Shown piece by piece: positions 9,701 to 17,708 of a DNA stretch of 64,000 bases. The notes beneath the pieces were generated by a model. It saw nothing but the letters and a program-made list of their open reading frames with translations, did no database searches and had not been told where the DNA came from. Source of the DNA: Burkholderiales bacterium (GTDB lineage: Bacteria; Pseudomonadota; Gammaproteobacteria; Burkholderiales; SG8-41); assembly GCA_019749945.1 (NCBI GenBank), contig JAIEPF010000003.1, positions 1-64,000 of the forward strand, in the 5' to 3' direction. A program made the position numbers and the translations under genes. Numbering within the stretch: the stretch's first letter is position 1; each line of letters begins with the position of its first letter.

Positions 9701-10451
9701 CAGCCTGAGCTACCTGAAACGTTTCCCCCTCGACGCCCTTAAAATCGACCGTTCATTCGTGCGCGACATCACGATCGACGAGGACGATGCGGTGATCGCA
9801 AAAACCGTGATCAGCCTGGCGCACAGCCTCGGACTCACCGTCGTGGCCGAAGGGGTTGAAACCGAAGAACAACTGGCTTTTCTCAGCATCAACCGCTGTG
9901 ACGAAGCGCAGGGTTACCTGTTTGCGCACCCCCTGCCTGTTGATGACTGCACGGCCCTGCTCGGCGCAGGACTTCCGCCCTGCCACCATGCCGCGGAAGG
10001 CGCGGAACGGGTGCCCGCCATCCTGATCGTCGATGACAACGCCGGCGATCTCGAGTTGAACCGGCTGTCACTGCAAAAGGACGGGCACACCATACTGGCT
10101 GCCGGCAGCAGCCACGATGCCTTCAAGCTGCTCGCCAGCAACAGCGTAGGGATCGTCATCGCCGAAGCGAACATGCCGGAGATGAGCGGTGTCGAGTTCC
10201 TGCGCCAGATCAAACTGATGTATCCCGATGTCCTGCGCATCATGCTCAGCGGCACCGAAGATTTCAGCACCGCCGCAGCGGCCATCAACGAAGGGGGGGT
10301 CCACAAGTTTTTCGTCAAGGGCCATGACAACGAATTGCTGCGCCGCGAAATCAAGCAGAAAATCCGCCATGCCCCCGGCTACGACATCCCGTTGCGCAGC
10401 GCAGCACCGCGGCGTCCGGGCCGTCCGCAACGGCGCCTGACCACGGATTGA
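6729..10451 (+). CDS. Hybrid c-di-GMP protein REC-PAS(4)-GGDEF-EAL-REC
   Basis: A 1240-residue soluble protein. Receiver 1 (about 1-125, Asp61 in C-D-Y-T-L-P); four PAS domains (about 148-650); GGDEF domain with active site S-G-D-E-F at 735 and an R-P-T-D inhibitory site just before it; EAL domain with E863 and intact N-L-S, E-I-T-E-S, D-D-F-G-T-G-Y, K-I-D and E-G-V-E-T motifs; a second receiver (about 1095-1225). It should make and/or degrade c-di-GMP under phosphorylation and PAS control. In receiver 2 the phospho-acceptor position is Glu1146 (I-A-E-A-N-M-P), whereas the paralogue at 10795 has Asp. The start is GTG, overlapping the previous gene. Confidence 0.9.
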   Translation: MNAPDITASLRALIVEDNLADAELIVEQFRLAGYDPDYKRVETEAEFLAALDTAPEVILCDYTLPRFSGLRALALLHERSLDIPFILVSGTVGEDLAVDAMVAGARDYVLKDRLTRLVPAVQRELRACVLRHEERRLRAALDESERKSRATFNQAAVGIVRADLDRNILDANQKFCELTGYNRDELLCMTVLQISHPEDRGQDTRLRAQLLAGEFDHFRSEKRYLRKDGDIIWVRRTTSLARDAAAEEPHYIIVVEDITDRKATEESYRATFERAPVGIMHSSLDSHILHANPKLCEILGYVREELLTMTLADIIPPDHQGIEQAKFLAPILTGKIKHFSSERPFLRKDGTIIWVNRHISLVRDAAGQPLYFLRTIEDITERKRTENALLESERFAKSTIDALSEHLCVLDDSGTIIAVNKAWREFALANGVKDYGHVAEGANYLAACEAGRGSIGNQGPEFAAGIRAVLGGEREEFTLEYPCHSPAEQRWFSGKVTLFHGTGPRRVVVTHEDISKRKEAQAALIESDEKFRELTRNIPQVFWITDAAQRSTIYASPAYETISGRPLSELESEPQSWLKTVHDEDRERVKSARKERALFGTYNIEYRMVHTDGSLRWIHDRAFPVKNAENRVYRIAGIAEDITERKQTQEQLAHLAHYDSLTGLPNRVLFNDRLRQAVAQARRNHWIVGVLFLDLDRFKLVNDTLGHASGDLLLKHAAARLSECLRPTDTVGRLSGDEFAVILSELAEAQNAGYVAQKILDALAAPFNLEGSEVFVTASIGITLYPSDSESIDTLIRDADAAMYGAKAAGRNNYQYYTAAMNVRALEKLRLETGIRRALERKELLLHYQPKVDIASGNISGLEALLRWQSPEHGLVSPAQFIPLLEETGLIVPVGEWVTRAVCTQLQAWRKAGVKPVPVAINLSARQLRQQGYAEVLDQAMRDFDVDPELIRIEITESSLMENPEEAIIVLQELKALGIRLEADDFGTGYSSLSYLKRFPLDALKIDRSFVRDITIDEDDAVIAKTVISLAHSLGLTVVAEGVETEEQLAFLSINRCDEAQGYLFAHPLPVDDCTALLGAGLPPCHHAAEGAERVPAILIVDDNAGDLELNRLSLQKDGHTILAAGSSHDAFKLLASNSVGIVIAEANMPEMSGVEFLRQIKLMYPDVLRIMLSGTEDFSTAAAAINEGGVHKFFVKGHDNELLRREIKQKIRHAPGYDIPLRSAAPRRPGRPQRRLTTD

Positions 10452-10794
10452 CGCCCGCTGCCTGGCCACTGCACGCCGGTACATGCATCAAGCTGGCGAA
10501 ACAGCCCTGCACAAGACCGGGCATCCGGACAAATTTTCTCGCGGGCACGAACACTGCACCATGCCGCGGCCTGCAAATCCATTCCACTGCACCACAATGG
10601 CACGGTTTTACCTTACTCTAGCGAGACTGCCTCCCGCGCTTGCGCAAAATCTGGAGATGGACTCTGCCGATGAGTTGTTTTTCCATGCACTGCACCACGG
10701 CATCACTGGCACTGGCGCTGGCAAGTAATGCCGGCCCCGGTCCGCTGGCTGACTACCGGTCGCGGCGCTTTCCCGCCGGACGGGGACACCGCGC
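10452..10794. other. 343-base intergenic gap between the two c-di-GMP genes
   Basis: No convincing gene here. A 42-codon frame (ATG 10670, stop 10796-10798) would start with an Ala/Leu-rich hydrophobic stretch and overlap the next start as ATGA, but it has no clear ribosome binding site and no recognisable family. The gap probably holds the promoter or leader of the next gene. I see no convincing hairpin or known operator. Confidence 0.4.
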
Positions 10795-13700
10795 ATGATG
10801 AACGAACGCATCCGCTTGCGCGTGCTGATCGTCGAGGATCAGCCCCTCGACGCGGAACTGGTCGAGCGCGAACTGCAAATGCCCGGCTTTGAGCCGGCAT
10901 GCTCCAGGGTCGAAACCGAATCCGCCTTCCGTGCCGCCCTCGCCGACAGGCCGGACATCGTGCTCTCGGATTACCACCTGCCGCAGTTCAGCGGCCTGCG
11001 CGCCCTCGCCATCCTGCGTGAATCAGGACTTGAAATTCCGTTCATCCTGATTTCAGGCGGCATCAACGAAGAGCAGGCGGTTGAAGTCATGCGCCTCGGC
11101 GCCGACGATTTCCTGCTCAAGGACCGGCTGGGCCGGCTCGGCGCCGCCATCACCGGCGCCATTGAGCGCCGGCAGCTGCGCGTCAGCGCGCGGCAAACCG
11201 AGCAGCGCCACCGCACGACCTTCGAACATGCCCCCATCGGCATTACGCACACGCGTCTGGACGGCCGTTTCATCGAAATCAATCCTCAGGCCTGCGAAAT
11301 TCTCGGTTACCCGCGCGAAGAACTGCTGACCCGCACATTTCTCGACATCACACACCCCGACGACCGCGAGACATCCACCGCATTCCGCAAAAAACTGATC
11401 GCGGGCGGGGACGCCGGCGATGCCTCGCGGGAAAAGCGCTACATACGCAGGGATCAGTCGATCGTCTGGGTCACCGTGTCGGTCGCACTGGTGCGCCAGC
11501 CCGACGGCGCCCCCGACTACTTCGTCACGATGTTCCAGGACATTTCCAGCCGGAAGTCCGCGGAAGAACGTTTCCGCACCACATTCGAGCAGGCCACCGT
11601 CGGCATCGTGCACTCATCGCTCGATGACCGTTACCTGCTGGCCAACCGCCGCTTCTGCGAGATGCTCGGCTACAGCCTCGGGGAAATTCTCGGCATGGGG
11701 CCGGGGAACATCGTGCACCCCGAAGACAAAGGCAGGGACCGGCCATTGCAGCAGGATCTGCTGGCCGGAAAAATCGGCAGCTTTTCCGGCGAAAAGCGTT
11801 ATCGCCGCAAGGACGGCAGCGTCATATGGGTGAACCGCACGGTATCGCTTGCGCGCGACGAGAGCGGCAAGCCGCAGTACCTGATCCGGGTTGTTGAGGA
11901 CATCACCCGGCGCAAGGAGGAAGAGGAACGTTTTCGCGCCACATTCGACCAGTCGGCCATCGGCATCGCGCTGACACTGCCTTCCGGACAATACCTGACC
12001 GTGAACGACCGCCTGTGCGAGATGCTCGGCTACACGCGCGAGGAGCTGCTGGCCAAAAGCGCCATCGACGACATCACCTACCCCGATGACCGCGAAGGCA
12101 GCCGCGAACGCCTGGCAAAGCTGCTACGCGGCGAAGTGCCCCACATCTATGCCGAAAAACGCTACCTGCGCAAGGATGGCGGCGTGCTGCACATCACGCG
12201 CTCGATGTCGCTGGTGCGCGGGCCCGACGGGAAACCACGCTACATCATTTCGATGATCACCGATGTCACCGGGCACAAGGCAGCCGAAGACCTGTTCACC
12301 GCATCGTTTGAACAGGCCGGCGTCGGCATGACCCTGCGCCGCCCCGGTGAACGCAAGTCATCCTGGCTGCGGATCAACCAGAAATTCTGCGACATGCTGG
12401 GCTACACGCGCGATGAATTGATGCGATTGGGCACCGCCGATGTCACGCTGCCCGAAGACCAGGAAGCCGCGGTCGAGCTCAACAAAAAACTGGTCAGCGG
12501 GGAAATCTCCAGTTACGCCCGCGAGCGGCGCTATTTGCGCAAGGACGGCAGGATCATCTGGTGCGACGTATCGATCACCGCGGTGCAGGGCTCCGACGGC
12601 AAACCGTCGCACATCATCTCCGTGATCCAGGACATCACCGACCGCAAGCAGGCGGAAGTGCGCCTCGAACAGACCTTCGAGCAGGCCGCTGTCGGCATCG
12701 TGCGCACCGATCTCGAAAGACGCATCATCGCCGCCAATCACAAGTTCTGCGAGATGCTCGGTTACAGCAAGCAGGAGTTCCTCGGCCTGAAAATGAGGCA
12801 GATCAGCCATCCGGATGATCAGGGCAAGGACGCCGATGCGCGTCTGCAACTCGTCCACGGGAAAATGGACCACCTGCAATCCGAACGGCGTTACATCCGC
12901 AAGGACGGCAGCTTCATCTGGGTCAGGCGGACGACATCCCTGGCGCGGGACCTCGCCAACGACGCCTCGCACTACATTTTCGTGGTCGAGGACATCACCG
13001 CGCGCAGGATGGCCGAGGAAAGTTATCGCGCGACGTTCGACAACGCGCCGATCGGCATCATGCACAGCACCGCCGACCTCAGGATCCTGCATGTCAACCC
13101 CAAGCTGTGCGAAATTCTGGGTTACACGCGGGAAGAGCTGCTGGCGATGAGGACATCTGACTTCCTGTCGCCGGATGACCGCAAATCCGACCGTTCGCAA
13201 TACCTGCAGCAGATGCTTAAAGGGGAAATGCAGACCTTTTCGTCCGAGCGCCCGTTCGTGCGCAAGGACGGCAGCATCGTGTGGACCAACCGCACGGTTT
13301 CCCTGGTCCGCGACAGCGCCGGACAGCCGCTTTATTTCCTGCGCATCATCGAGGACATTTCGGAGCGCAAACGCGCCGAGGATGCGCTGGCGAAGGAGCG
13401 ACTGCTGCTGCGCACGGTCGTCGATGCCATCCCCGACCGCATCTACGTCAAGGATGTCGAAGGGCGCTTCATCCTGCAGAACGCCGCCAACCTGAAAGTG
13501 CGCGGTGTTGATCATCATGAGGACATCGTCGGCAAGACCGTGTTCGACATTTTTCCGCCGCAACTGGCCCGGCGCATCCACGAAGAGGATCAGGAGATCA
13601 TCAGAACCGGTGAACCGCTGATCGACCGCGAGAGCCGCACCCACTTCGGCACTGGCGAAGGCCATGAAGACGCGACCCGGTGGCACCTCACCTCGAAAGT

Positions 13701-15498
13701 GCCGCTGAAGGATGCCGCGGGCCGGGTTTATGGTCTGGTCGGCGTGAACCGCGACATCACCGAGCGCAAACAGTCGAGCGAACGCCTGGCACACCTGGCC
13801 CATTACGACAGCGTGACCGGCCTGCCCAATCGCGTGCTGCTGCATGACCGCCTCGGCCAGTCAATCGCCCAGGCGCGCAGAAACAGCTGGTTCGTCGGCG
13901 TGCTGTTTCTCGACCTTGACCGCTTCAAGCTGGTCAACGACACACTGGGCCACGCGGCCGGGGATCTGCTGCTGAAGCAGGTCGCGATGCGCCTGACCCA
14001 GGCGCTGCGCCCGAGCGATACCGTCGGCCGCCTGAGCGGCGACGAATTTGCCGTGATCCTGCCCGAACTCGCAACACCGCAAAACGCCGGACTGGTTGCG
14101 CAGAAACTGATCGATATCCTCCATGCGCCGTTCGATCTCGACGGCAACGAGGTGTTCGTGACGGCCAGCATCGGCATCACGATCTATCCCACGGACAGCG
14201 ACAGCATCGAAACCCTGATCCGCGACGCCGATGCGGCGATGTACGGCGCGAAATCCGCGGGCCGCAACAACTATCAGTACTACACCGCGGAAATGAACCA
14301 GCGCGCGACCGAAAAACTGCGGCTCGAAACCAGGCTGCGCCGCGCGATCGAACGCGAGGAGTTCGTGCTGCATTATCAGCCCAAGGTCGATATCGCGACG
14401 GGAAAAATCACCGGGCTCGAGGCGCTGCTGCGCTGGCAGTCGCCCGACGAAGGTCTGGTGGGACCGGATCAATTCATACCGATGCTGGAGGAAACGGGAC
14501 TGATCGTGCAGGTCGGCGACTGGGTCGCCCGCCAGGCCTGCGCCCGGATTCATGCCTGGCGCAAGGCCGGCATCACGCCGGTGCCGGTGGCCGTCAACCT
14601 TTCCGCGCGGCAGCTGCGCCAGGCCGGCTTTGGCGCGACGCTGGGCCGCGCGCTGGCCGAATTCAGCGTGCCTGCCGAACTGATCGAAATCGAAATCACC
14701 GAAAGCTCGCTGATGGAGAACCCGGAGCAGGCCATTGTCGTGCTCACGGAAATTGAAAAACTCGGGGTCCGCCTGTCAGCCGACGATTTCGGCACGGGAT
14801 ACTCCAGCCTGAGCTACCTGAAACGGCTGCCGCTGAATGCGCTGAAAATCGACCGCTCCTTCGTTCGCGACATCACCACCGATCCGGACGACGCCGCGAT
14901 CACCAAAACGGTGATCACGCTCGCCCACGGCCTTGATCTCAAGGTGATTGCGGAAGGTGTGGAAACCGAGGAACAACTGGCTTTCCTCGGCCAGAATCAG
15001 TGTGACGAGGCGCAAGGCTACCTGTTTTCGCGGCCGCTCACCGTCGCGGCCTGCACCGAACTATTGTCCGGGGGGAACCCCCTGCACCCGGCGCGCAGGC
15101 CGGAAACCGCGGATGACATTCCCGCCGTACTGCTGGTCGATGATGACAGCGATCATCTGATGCTGACCCGTCTCCTGTTGCAGCGCGACGGACACCGCGT
15201 GCTGGAGACCACCAGCACGCGCGACGCCTTCGAACTGCTGGCCACCAACCGGGCGGGCATCATCATTTCCGACGAAAACATGCCGGGCATGAGCGGTGTC
15301 GAGTTCCTGCGGCGCGTCAAATCCATGTACCCCGATGCCATGCGCATCATGTTCAGCGGCGCCGGTGATTTTGGCACCGCAACAGCAGCCATCAATGAGG
15401 GCGAGGTCCACAAGTTTTTTGTCAAAGGCCGTGACGAGGACTTGCTGAGCCGCGAAATCAGCAAAAAATTCCGCCAGGACCGGGCGCACCAGCCTTGA
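10795..15498 (+). CDS. Hybrid c-di-GMP protein REC-PAS(7)-GGDEF-EAL-REC
   Basis: A 1567-residue paralogue of the protein at 6729. N-terminal receiver (D in L-S-D-Y-H-L-P), then seven consecutive PAS domains (about 140-1000), GGDEF with S-G-D-E-F at 1081 and R-P-S-D inhibitory site, EAL with E1209 and all metal-binding and catalytic motifs visible, and a C-terminal receiver with intact Asp1493 in I-S-D-E-N-M-P. There is no membrane segment, so sensing is cytoplasmic. PAS 5-6 are closely similar to PAS 1-2 of the 6729 protein, so the pair arose by duplication and PAS number then changed. It may be a synthase, a phosphodiesterase or both; intact EAL chemistry favours at least hydrolysis. Confidence 0.9.
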   Translation: MMNERIRLRVLIVEDQPLDAELVERELQMPGFEPACSRVETESAFRAALADRPDIVLSDYHLPQFSGLRALAILRESGLEIPFILISGGINEEQAVEVMRLGADDFLLKDRLGRLGAAITGAIERRQLRVSARQTEQRHRTTFEHAPIGITHTRLDGRFIEINPQACEILGYPREELLTRTFLDITHPDDRETSTAFRKKLIAGGDAGDASREKRYIRRDQSIVWVTVSVALVRQPDGAPDYFVTMFQDISSRKSAEERFRTTFEQATVGIVHSSLDDRYLLANRRFCEMLGYSLGEILGMGPGNIVHPEDKGRDRPLQQDLLAGKIGSFSGEKRYRRKDGSVIWVNRTVSLARDESGKPQYLIRVVEDITRRKEEEERFRATFDQSAIGIALTLPSGQYLTVNDRLCEMLGYTREELLAKSAIDDITYPDDREGSRERLAKLLRGEVPHIYAEKRYLRKDGGVLHITRSMSLVRGPDGKPRYIISMITDVTGHKAAEDLFTASFEQAGVGMTLRRPGERKSSWLRINQKFCDMLGYTRDELMRLGTADVTLPEDQEAAVELNKKLVSGEISSYARERRYLRKDGRIIWCDVSITAVQGSDGKPSHIISVIQDITDRKQAEVRLEQTFEQAAVGIVRTDLERRIIAANHKFCEMLGYSKQEFLGLKMRQISHPDDQGKDADARLQLVHGKMDHLQSERRYIRKDGSFIWVRRTTSLARDLANDASHYIFVVEDITARRMAEESYRATFDNAPIGIMHSTADLRILHVNPKLCEILGYTREELLAMRTSDFLSPDDRKSDRSQYLQQMLKGEMQTFSSERPFVRKDGSIVWTNRTVSLVRDSAGQPLYFLRIIEDISERKRAEDALAKERLLLRTVVDAIPDRIYVKDVEGRFILQNAANLKVRGVDHHEDIVGKTVFDIFPPQLARRIHEEDQEIIRTGEPLIDRESRTHFGTGEGHEDATRWHLTSKVPLKDAAGRVYGLVGVNRDITERKQSSERLAHLAHYDSVTGLPNRVLLHDRLGQSIAQARRNSWFVGVLFLDLDRFKLVNDTLGHAAGDLLLKQVAMRLTQALRPSDTVGRLSGDEFAVILPELATPQNAGLVAQKLIDILHAPFDLDGNEVFVTASIGITIYPTDSDSIETLIRDADAAMYGAKSAGRNNYQYYTAEMNQRATEKLRLETRLRRAIEREEFVLHYQPKVDIATGKITGLEALLRWQSPDEGLVGPDQFIPMLEETGLIVQVGDWVARQACARIHAWRKAGITPVPVAVNLSARQLRQAGFGATLGRALAEFSVPAELIEIEITESSLMENPEQAIVVLTEIEKLGVRLSADDFGTGYSSLSYLKRLPLNALKIDRSFVRDITTDPDDAAITKTVITLAHGLDLKVIAEGVETEEQLAFLGQNQCDEAQGYLFSRPLTVAACTELLSGGNPLHPARRPETADDIPAVLLVDDDSDHLMLTRLLLQRDGHRVLETTSTRDAFELLATNRAGIIISDENMPGMSGVEFLRRVKSMYPDAMRIMFSGAGDFGTATAAINEGEVHKFFVKGRDEDLLSREISKKFRQDRAHQP

Positions 15499-15593
15499 CA
15501 CTGGACATAAATCGACCGGGGCGCGGCGCGCGCTATTGACACCGGGCAGACGATATCTGAACAATAGCCCATCACCGCTGGGGATCCCCGCTC

Positions 15594-16304
15594 ATGGAAC
15601 GCCGCGACTTCATTCATGTCTGTGCCGCTTCCGCCCTCGGGCTGGGAACCCGGCTCGCGTCAGCCGCCGCGGATGCGCAGCCGCGGCATTACGCACGCAC
15701 CCGGCTCAGCGACGAATCCGGCCGGCCGCTGCTGGCCTCGCGCCTCACCGCGGGCGAGAACTATGTGTTCCACTACCCCTTCGAAGGCACGCCGTGTTTC
15801 CTGATCAATCTCGGCAAACCCACCACCCAGAACGTCGCCCTGAAAACCGGTGATGGCAGGAGTTACCAGTGGCCCGGGGGCGTCGGTCCGCAGCGGGCGA
15901 TCGTGGCCTACTCGGCGATCTGCTCGCATCAACTGACCTATCCGACGCGGCAGATCAGCTTCATCAGTTACCGCGACCGGTCGACGGCATCAAAGGCCGG
16001 CAAACCGAGCATGATTCACTGTTGCTCGGAACACAGCGAGTATGATCCCGCCGCCGGCGCGCGGGTGATGGGCGGCCCGGCGCCGCAGCCGCTGTGCGCG
16101 ATCCTGCTCGAATACGATCGCGCCGCGGATGCGCTGTTCGCCACCGGCACGCTGGGCGGTGAAATGTTCAACACGTTTTTTGCCAAATACGAAATGCGGC
16201 TCGCGCTGGAACACGGTTCACCGGCGCGGGCTCAGCAGCGCGTAGCCGGAACCAGCACGGTGACCGCGCTGACCCGGTTCTGCAAACAGCAGGTTCGCTG
16301 CTGA
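15594..16304 (+). CDS. Tat-exported Rieske-like [2Fe-2S] protein (orphan)
   Basis: A 236-residue protein starting with E-R-R-D-F and a hydrophobic Ala-rich stretch, which looks like a Tat signal peptide. Possible cluster ligands are C110-S-H112 and C144-S-E-H147, matching the CxH and CxxH pairs of Rieske proteins. The 31 residues between the pairs are about twice the usual number. No cytochrome b or cytochrome c1 gene is next to it, so it is not an ordinary bc1 subunit. It could be a periplasmic electron carrier or the small subunit of an oxidoreductase. I am fairly sure of the Rieske fold and unsure of the role. Confidence 0.65.
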   Translation: MERRDFIHVCAASALGLGTRLASAAADAQPRHYARTRLSDESGRPLLASRLTAGENYVFHYPFEGTPCFLINLGKPTTQNVALKTGDGRSYQWPGGVGPQRAIVAYSAICSHQLTYPTRQISFISYRDRSTASKAGKPSMIHCCSEHSEYDPAAGARVMGGPAPQPLCAILLEYDRAADALFATGTLGGEMFNTFFAKYEMRLALEHGSPARAQQRVAGTSTVTALTRFCKQQVRC

Positions 16305-16329
16305 AATAATCAATAAAATCAATAACTTG
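16304..16329 (-). repeat. AT-rich boundary element (perfect IHF-like match)
   Basis: Directly after the Rieske stop codon. On the + strand 16317-16329 reads AATCAATAACTTG, a full match to WATCAANNNNTTR, preceded by an A/T tract. It is in the opposite orientation relative to its flanking genes compared with most other copies. Confidence 0.65.
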
Positions 16330-16392
16330 GTAACACCGATAAAAACAGACTGCAGTCTGTGTTCCGGCAGTACCCCACCCAAGGAGAGTTTG

Positions 16393-16911
16393 ATGAAGCA
16401 CATCATCGCAACAGCAGTGCTGGCCGGCATCACCGCCGGCTGCGCAGGGCCGGCAGAACACAAGGAAGTCTCCGCGACCGCAAACCTGGAACCGCGCAGC
16501 GGCAGCCAGGTGCGCGGCACGGTGACCTTTACCCAGGTCGGTCCGGACATCGTCCGCGTTGCCGGCAGCTTCAGCGGGCACAGCAAGGGCGCCAAGGGTT
16601 TCCACATTCACGAAAAAGGCGACTGCAGCGACCCCAAGGGCATGAGCACCGGCGGCCACTTCAATCCCGGCAAACACAAACACAGCGGCCCGTACGAACC
16701 GGAGCGCCACGCCGGTGACCTCGGCAACCTGAATTTTGATGACAAGGGCAATGCCACGGTGAATTTTGTCGTCGGCGGCATCTCGGTCAGCAAGGACAGG
16801 GCTGACGGCATCATCGGCCGCGCGGTCATCGTACACATGGATGCCGATGATCTGACAACGGATCCCACCGGCAACGCCGGCGGCCGCGTCGCCTGCGGCA
16901 TCATTCAGTAA
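16393..16911 (+). CDS. sodC: Superoxide dismutase [Cu-Zn], lipoprotein type
   Basis: A 172-residue periplasmic dismutase that converts superoxide to oxygen and peroxide. The N-terminus is a signal peptide ending in a lipobox-like A-G-C, so it is probably lipid-anchored. Metal-ligand motifs are visible: G-F-H-I-H-E-K-G-D-C, G-G-H-F-N-P, the E-R-H-A-G-D-L-G-N zinc/copper segment, and the second disulphide Cys in R-V-A-C-G-I-I. ATG 16393 is chosen because AAGGAG lies at 16381-16386. Together with the preceding redox protein it suggests periplasmic oxidative stress handling at the aerobic/anaerobic edge. Confidence 0.93.
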   Translation: MKHIIATAVLAGITAGCAGPAEHKEVSATANLEPRSGSQVRGTVTFTQVGPDIVRVAGSFSGHSKGAKGFHIHEKGDCSDPKGMSTGGHFNPGKHKHSGPYEPERHAGDLGNLNFDDKGNATVNFVVGGISVSKDRADGIIGRAVIVHMDADDLTTDPTGNAGGRVACGIIQ

Positions 16912-16964
16912 TCAATGCAGCGCCGGGATTTTTTTCTGGATCAAGGCGAAAAGATTCCGGCGCA

Positions 16965-17708
16965 TCAACGCAGCAACGCGGCGAGTCCCGGTGCCATCCG
17001 GCACAACAGGCTGTCCGCTTGCAATGCGGCGGGTTGCAGTGCATGCAGCATGCCGTAGACTCCGATGGCGGCGATCTGCAGACTGCCGGCATAACGCAGA
17101 CCGCGCGCCCGCATCCGGTTGCGGGCGCGATTCACGGCGGCGCCGATCAGCAGCAGGTTGGGCAGCGTGCCGAGGCCAAATGCGGCAAGAATCAGCGCGC
17201 CCTCACCGGCATTGCCGGAAGCCAGCGCCGTCAGCAGCATCGCATACACCATGCCGCAGGGCAGCCACCCCCACAACGCGCCCAGGCCCAGCGCCTGCCA
17301 CGGCGATTGCACCGGCAGAAAATGACCGGACAAGGGCTGAACCCGCCGCCACAGGAATCCCCCCGCCGCTTCGATGCCGCGCATCACCGGCCTGACGCCG
17401 GCGACATTGAGCGCGACCACCAGCAGCGTGGCGCCCATCAGGAACATCAGCAGGTGCTGCGCCAGCACGCCGCCACGCAGCACCATGCCCGCCTGTCCCA
17501 GCGCACCGGCCAGCGCGCCGGCCGCGACATAACTGGCGATGCGCCCGCCGTTATAGGCCAGCGGAAACCAGGCGCGGCTTGACCTTGCCCCGGCGCCGCT
17601 CCCGCAGGTCAGGCTGACTATGCCGCCGCACATGGCTGCACAATGCGCGCCGCCGAGAAGACCCGCCGCCAAAGCCGCCAGCAACATCGCCTGCAGCCAG
17701 CCGTCCAT
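16965..17708 (-). CDS. SafE/UreH-type membrane protein of the cbb3 neighbourhood
   Basis: A 247-residue polytopic protein with about six helices, an H-C-A-A-M-C-G-G motif in the first helix and L-P-C-G-M-V-Y in the second half. These two Cys-containing motifs mark the DsbD/UreH-like branch of the TauE/SafE superfamily. Relatives next to hemN and cco genes are often annotated as sulfite exporter family or urease accessory UreH-like, and a role in metal or thiol handling for oxidase assembly is suspected. It starts on the base after the hemN stop, so the two are co-transcribed. The substrate is not known. Confidence 0.75.
   Translation of the reverse strand: MDGWLQAMLLAALAAGLLGGAHCAAMCGGIVSLTCGSGAGARSSRAWFPLAYNGGRIASYVAAGALAGALGQAGMVLRGGVLAQHLLMFLMGATLLVVALNVAGVRPVMRGIEAAGGFLWRRVQPLSGHFLPVQSPWQALGLGALWGWLPCGMVYAMLLTALASGNAGEGALILAAFGLGTLPNLLLIGAAVNRARNRMRARGLRYAGSLQIAAIGVYGMLHALQPAALQADSLLCRMAPGLAALLR

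Noticed and set aside
16920..16963. Inverted repeat GCGCCGG ... CCGGCGC after sodC
   Set aside because: Only a 7-bp stem with a 30-base loop. Too weak to call a terminator, although it lies between convergent genes.
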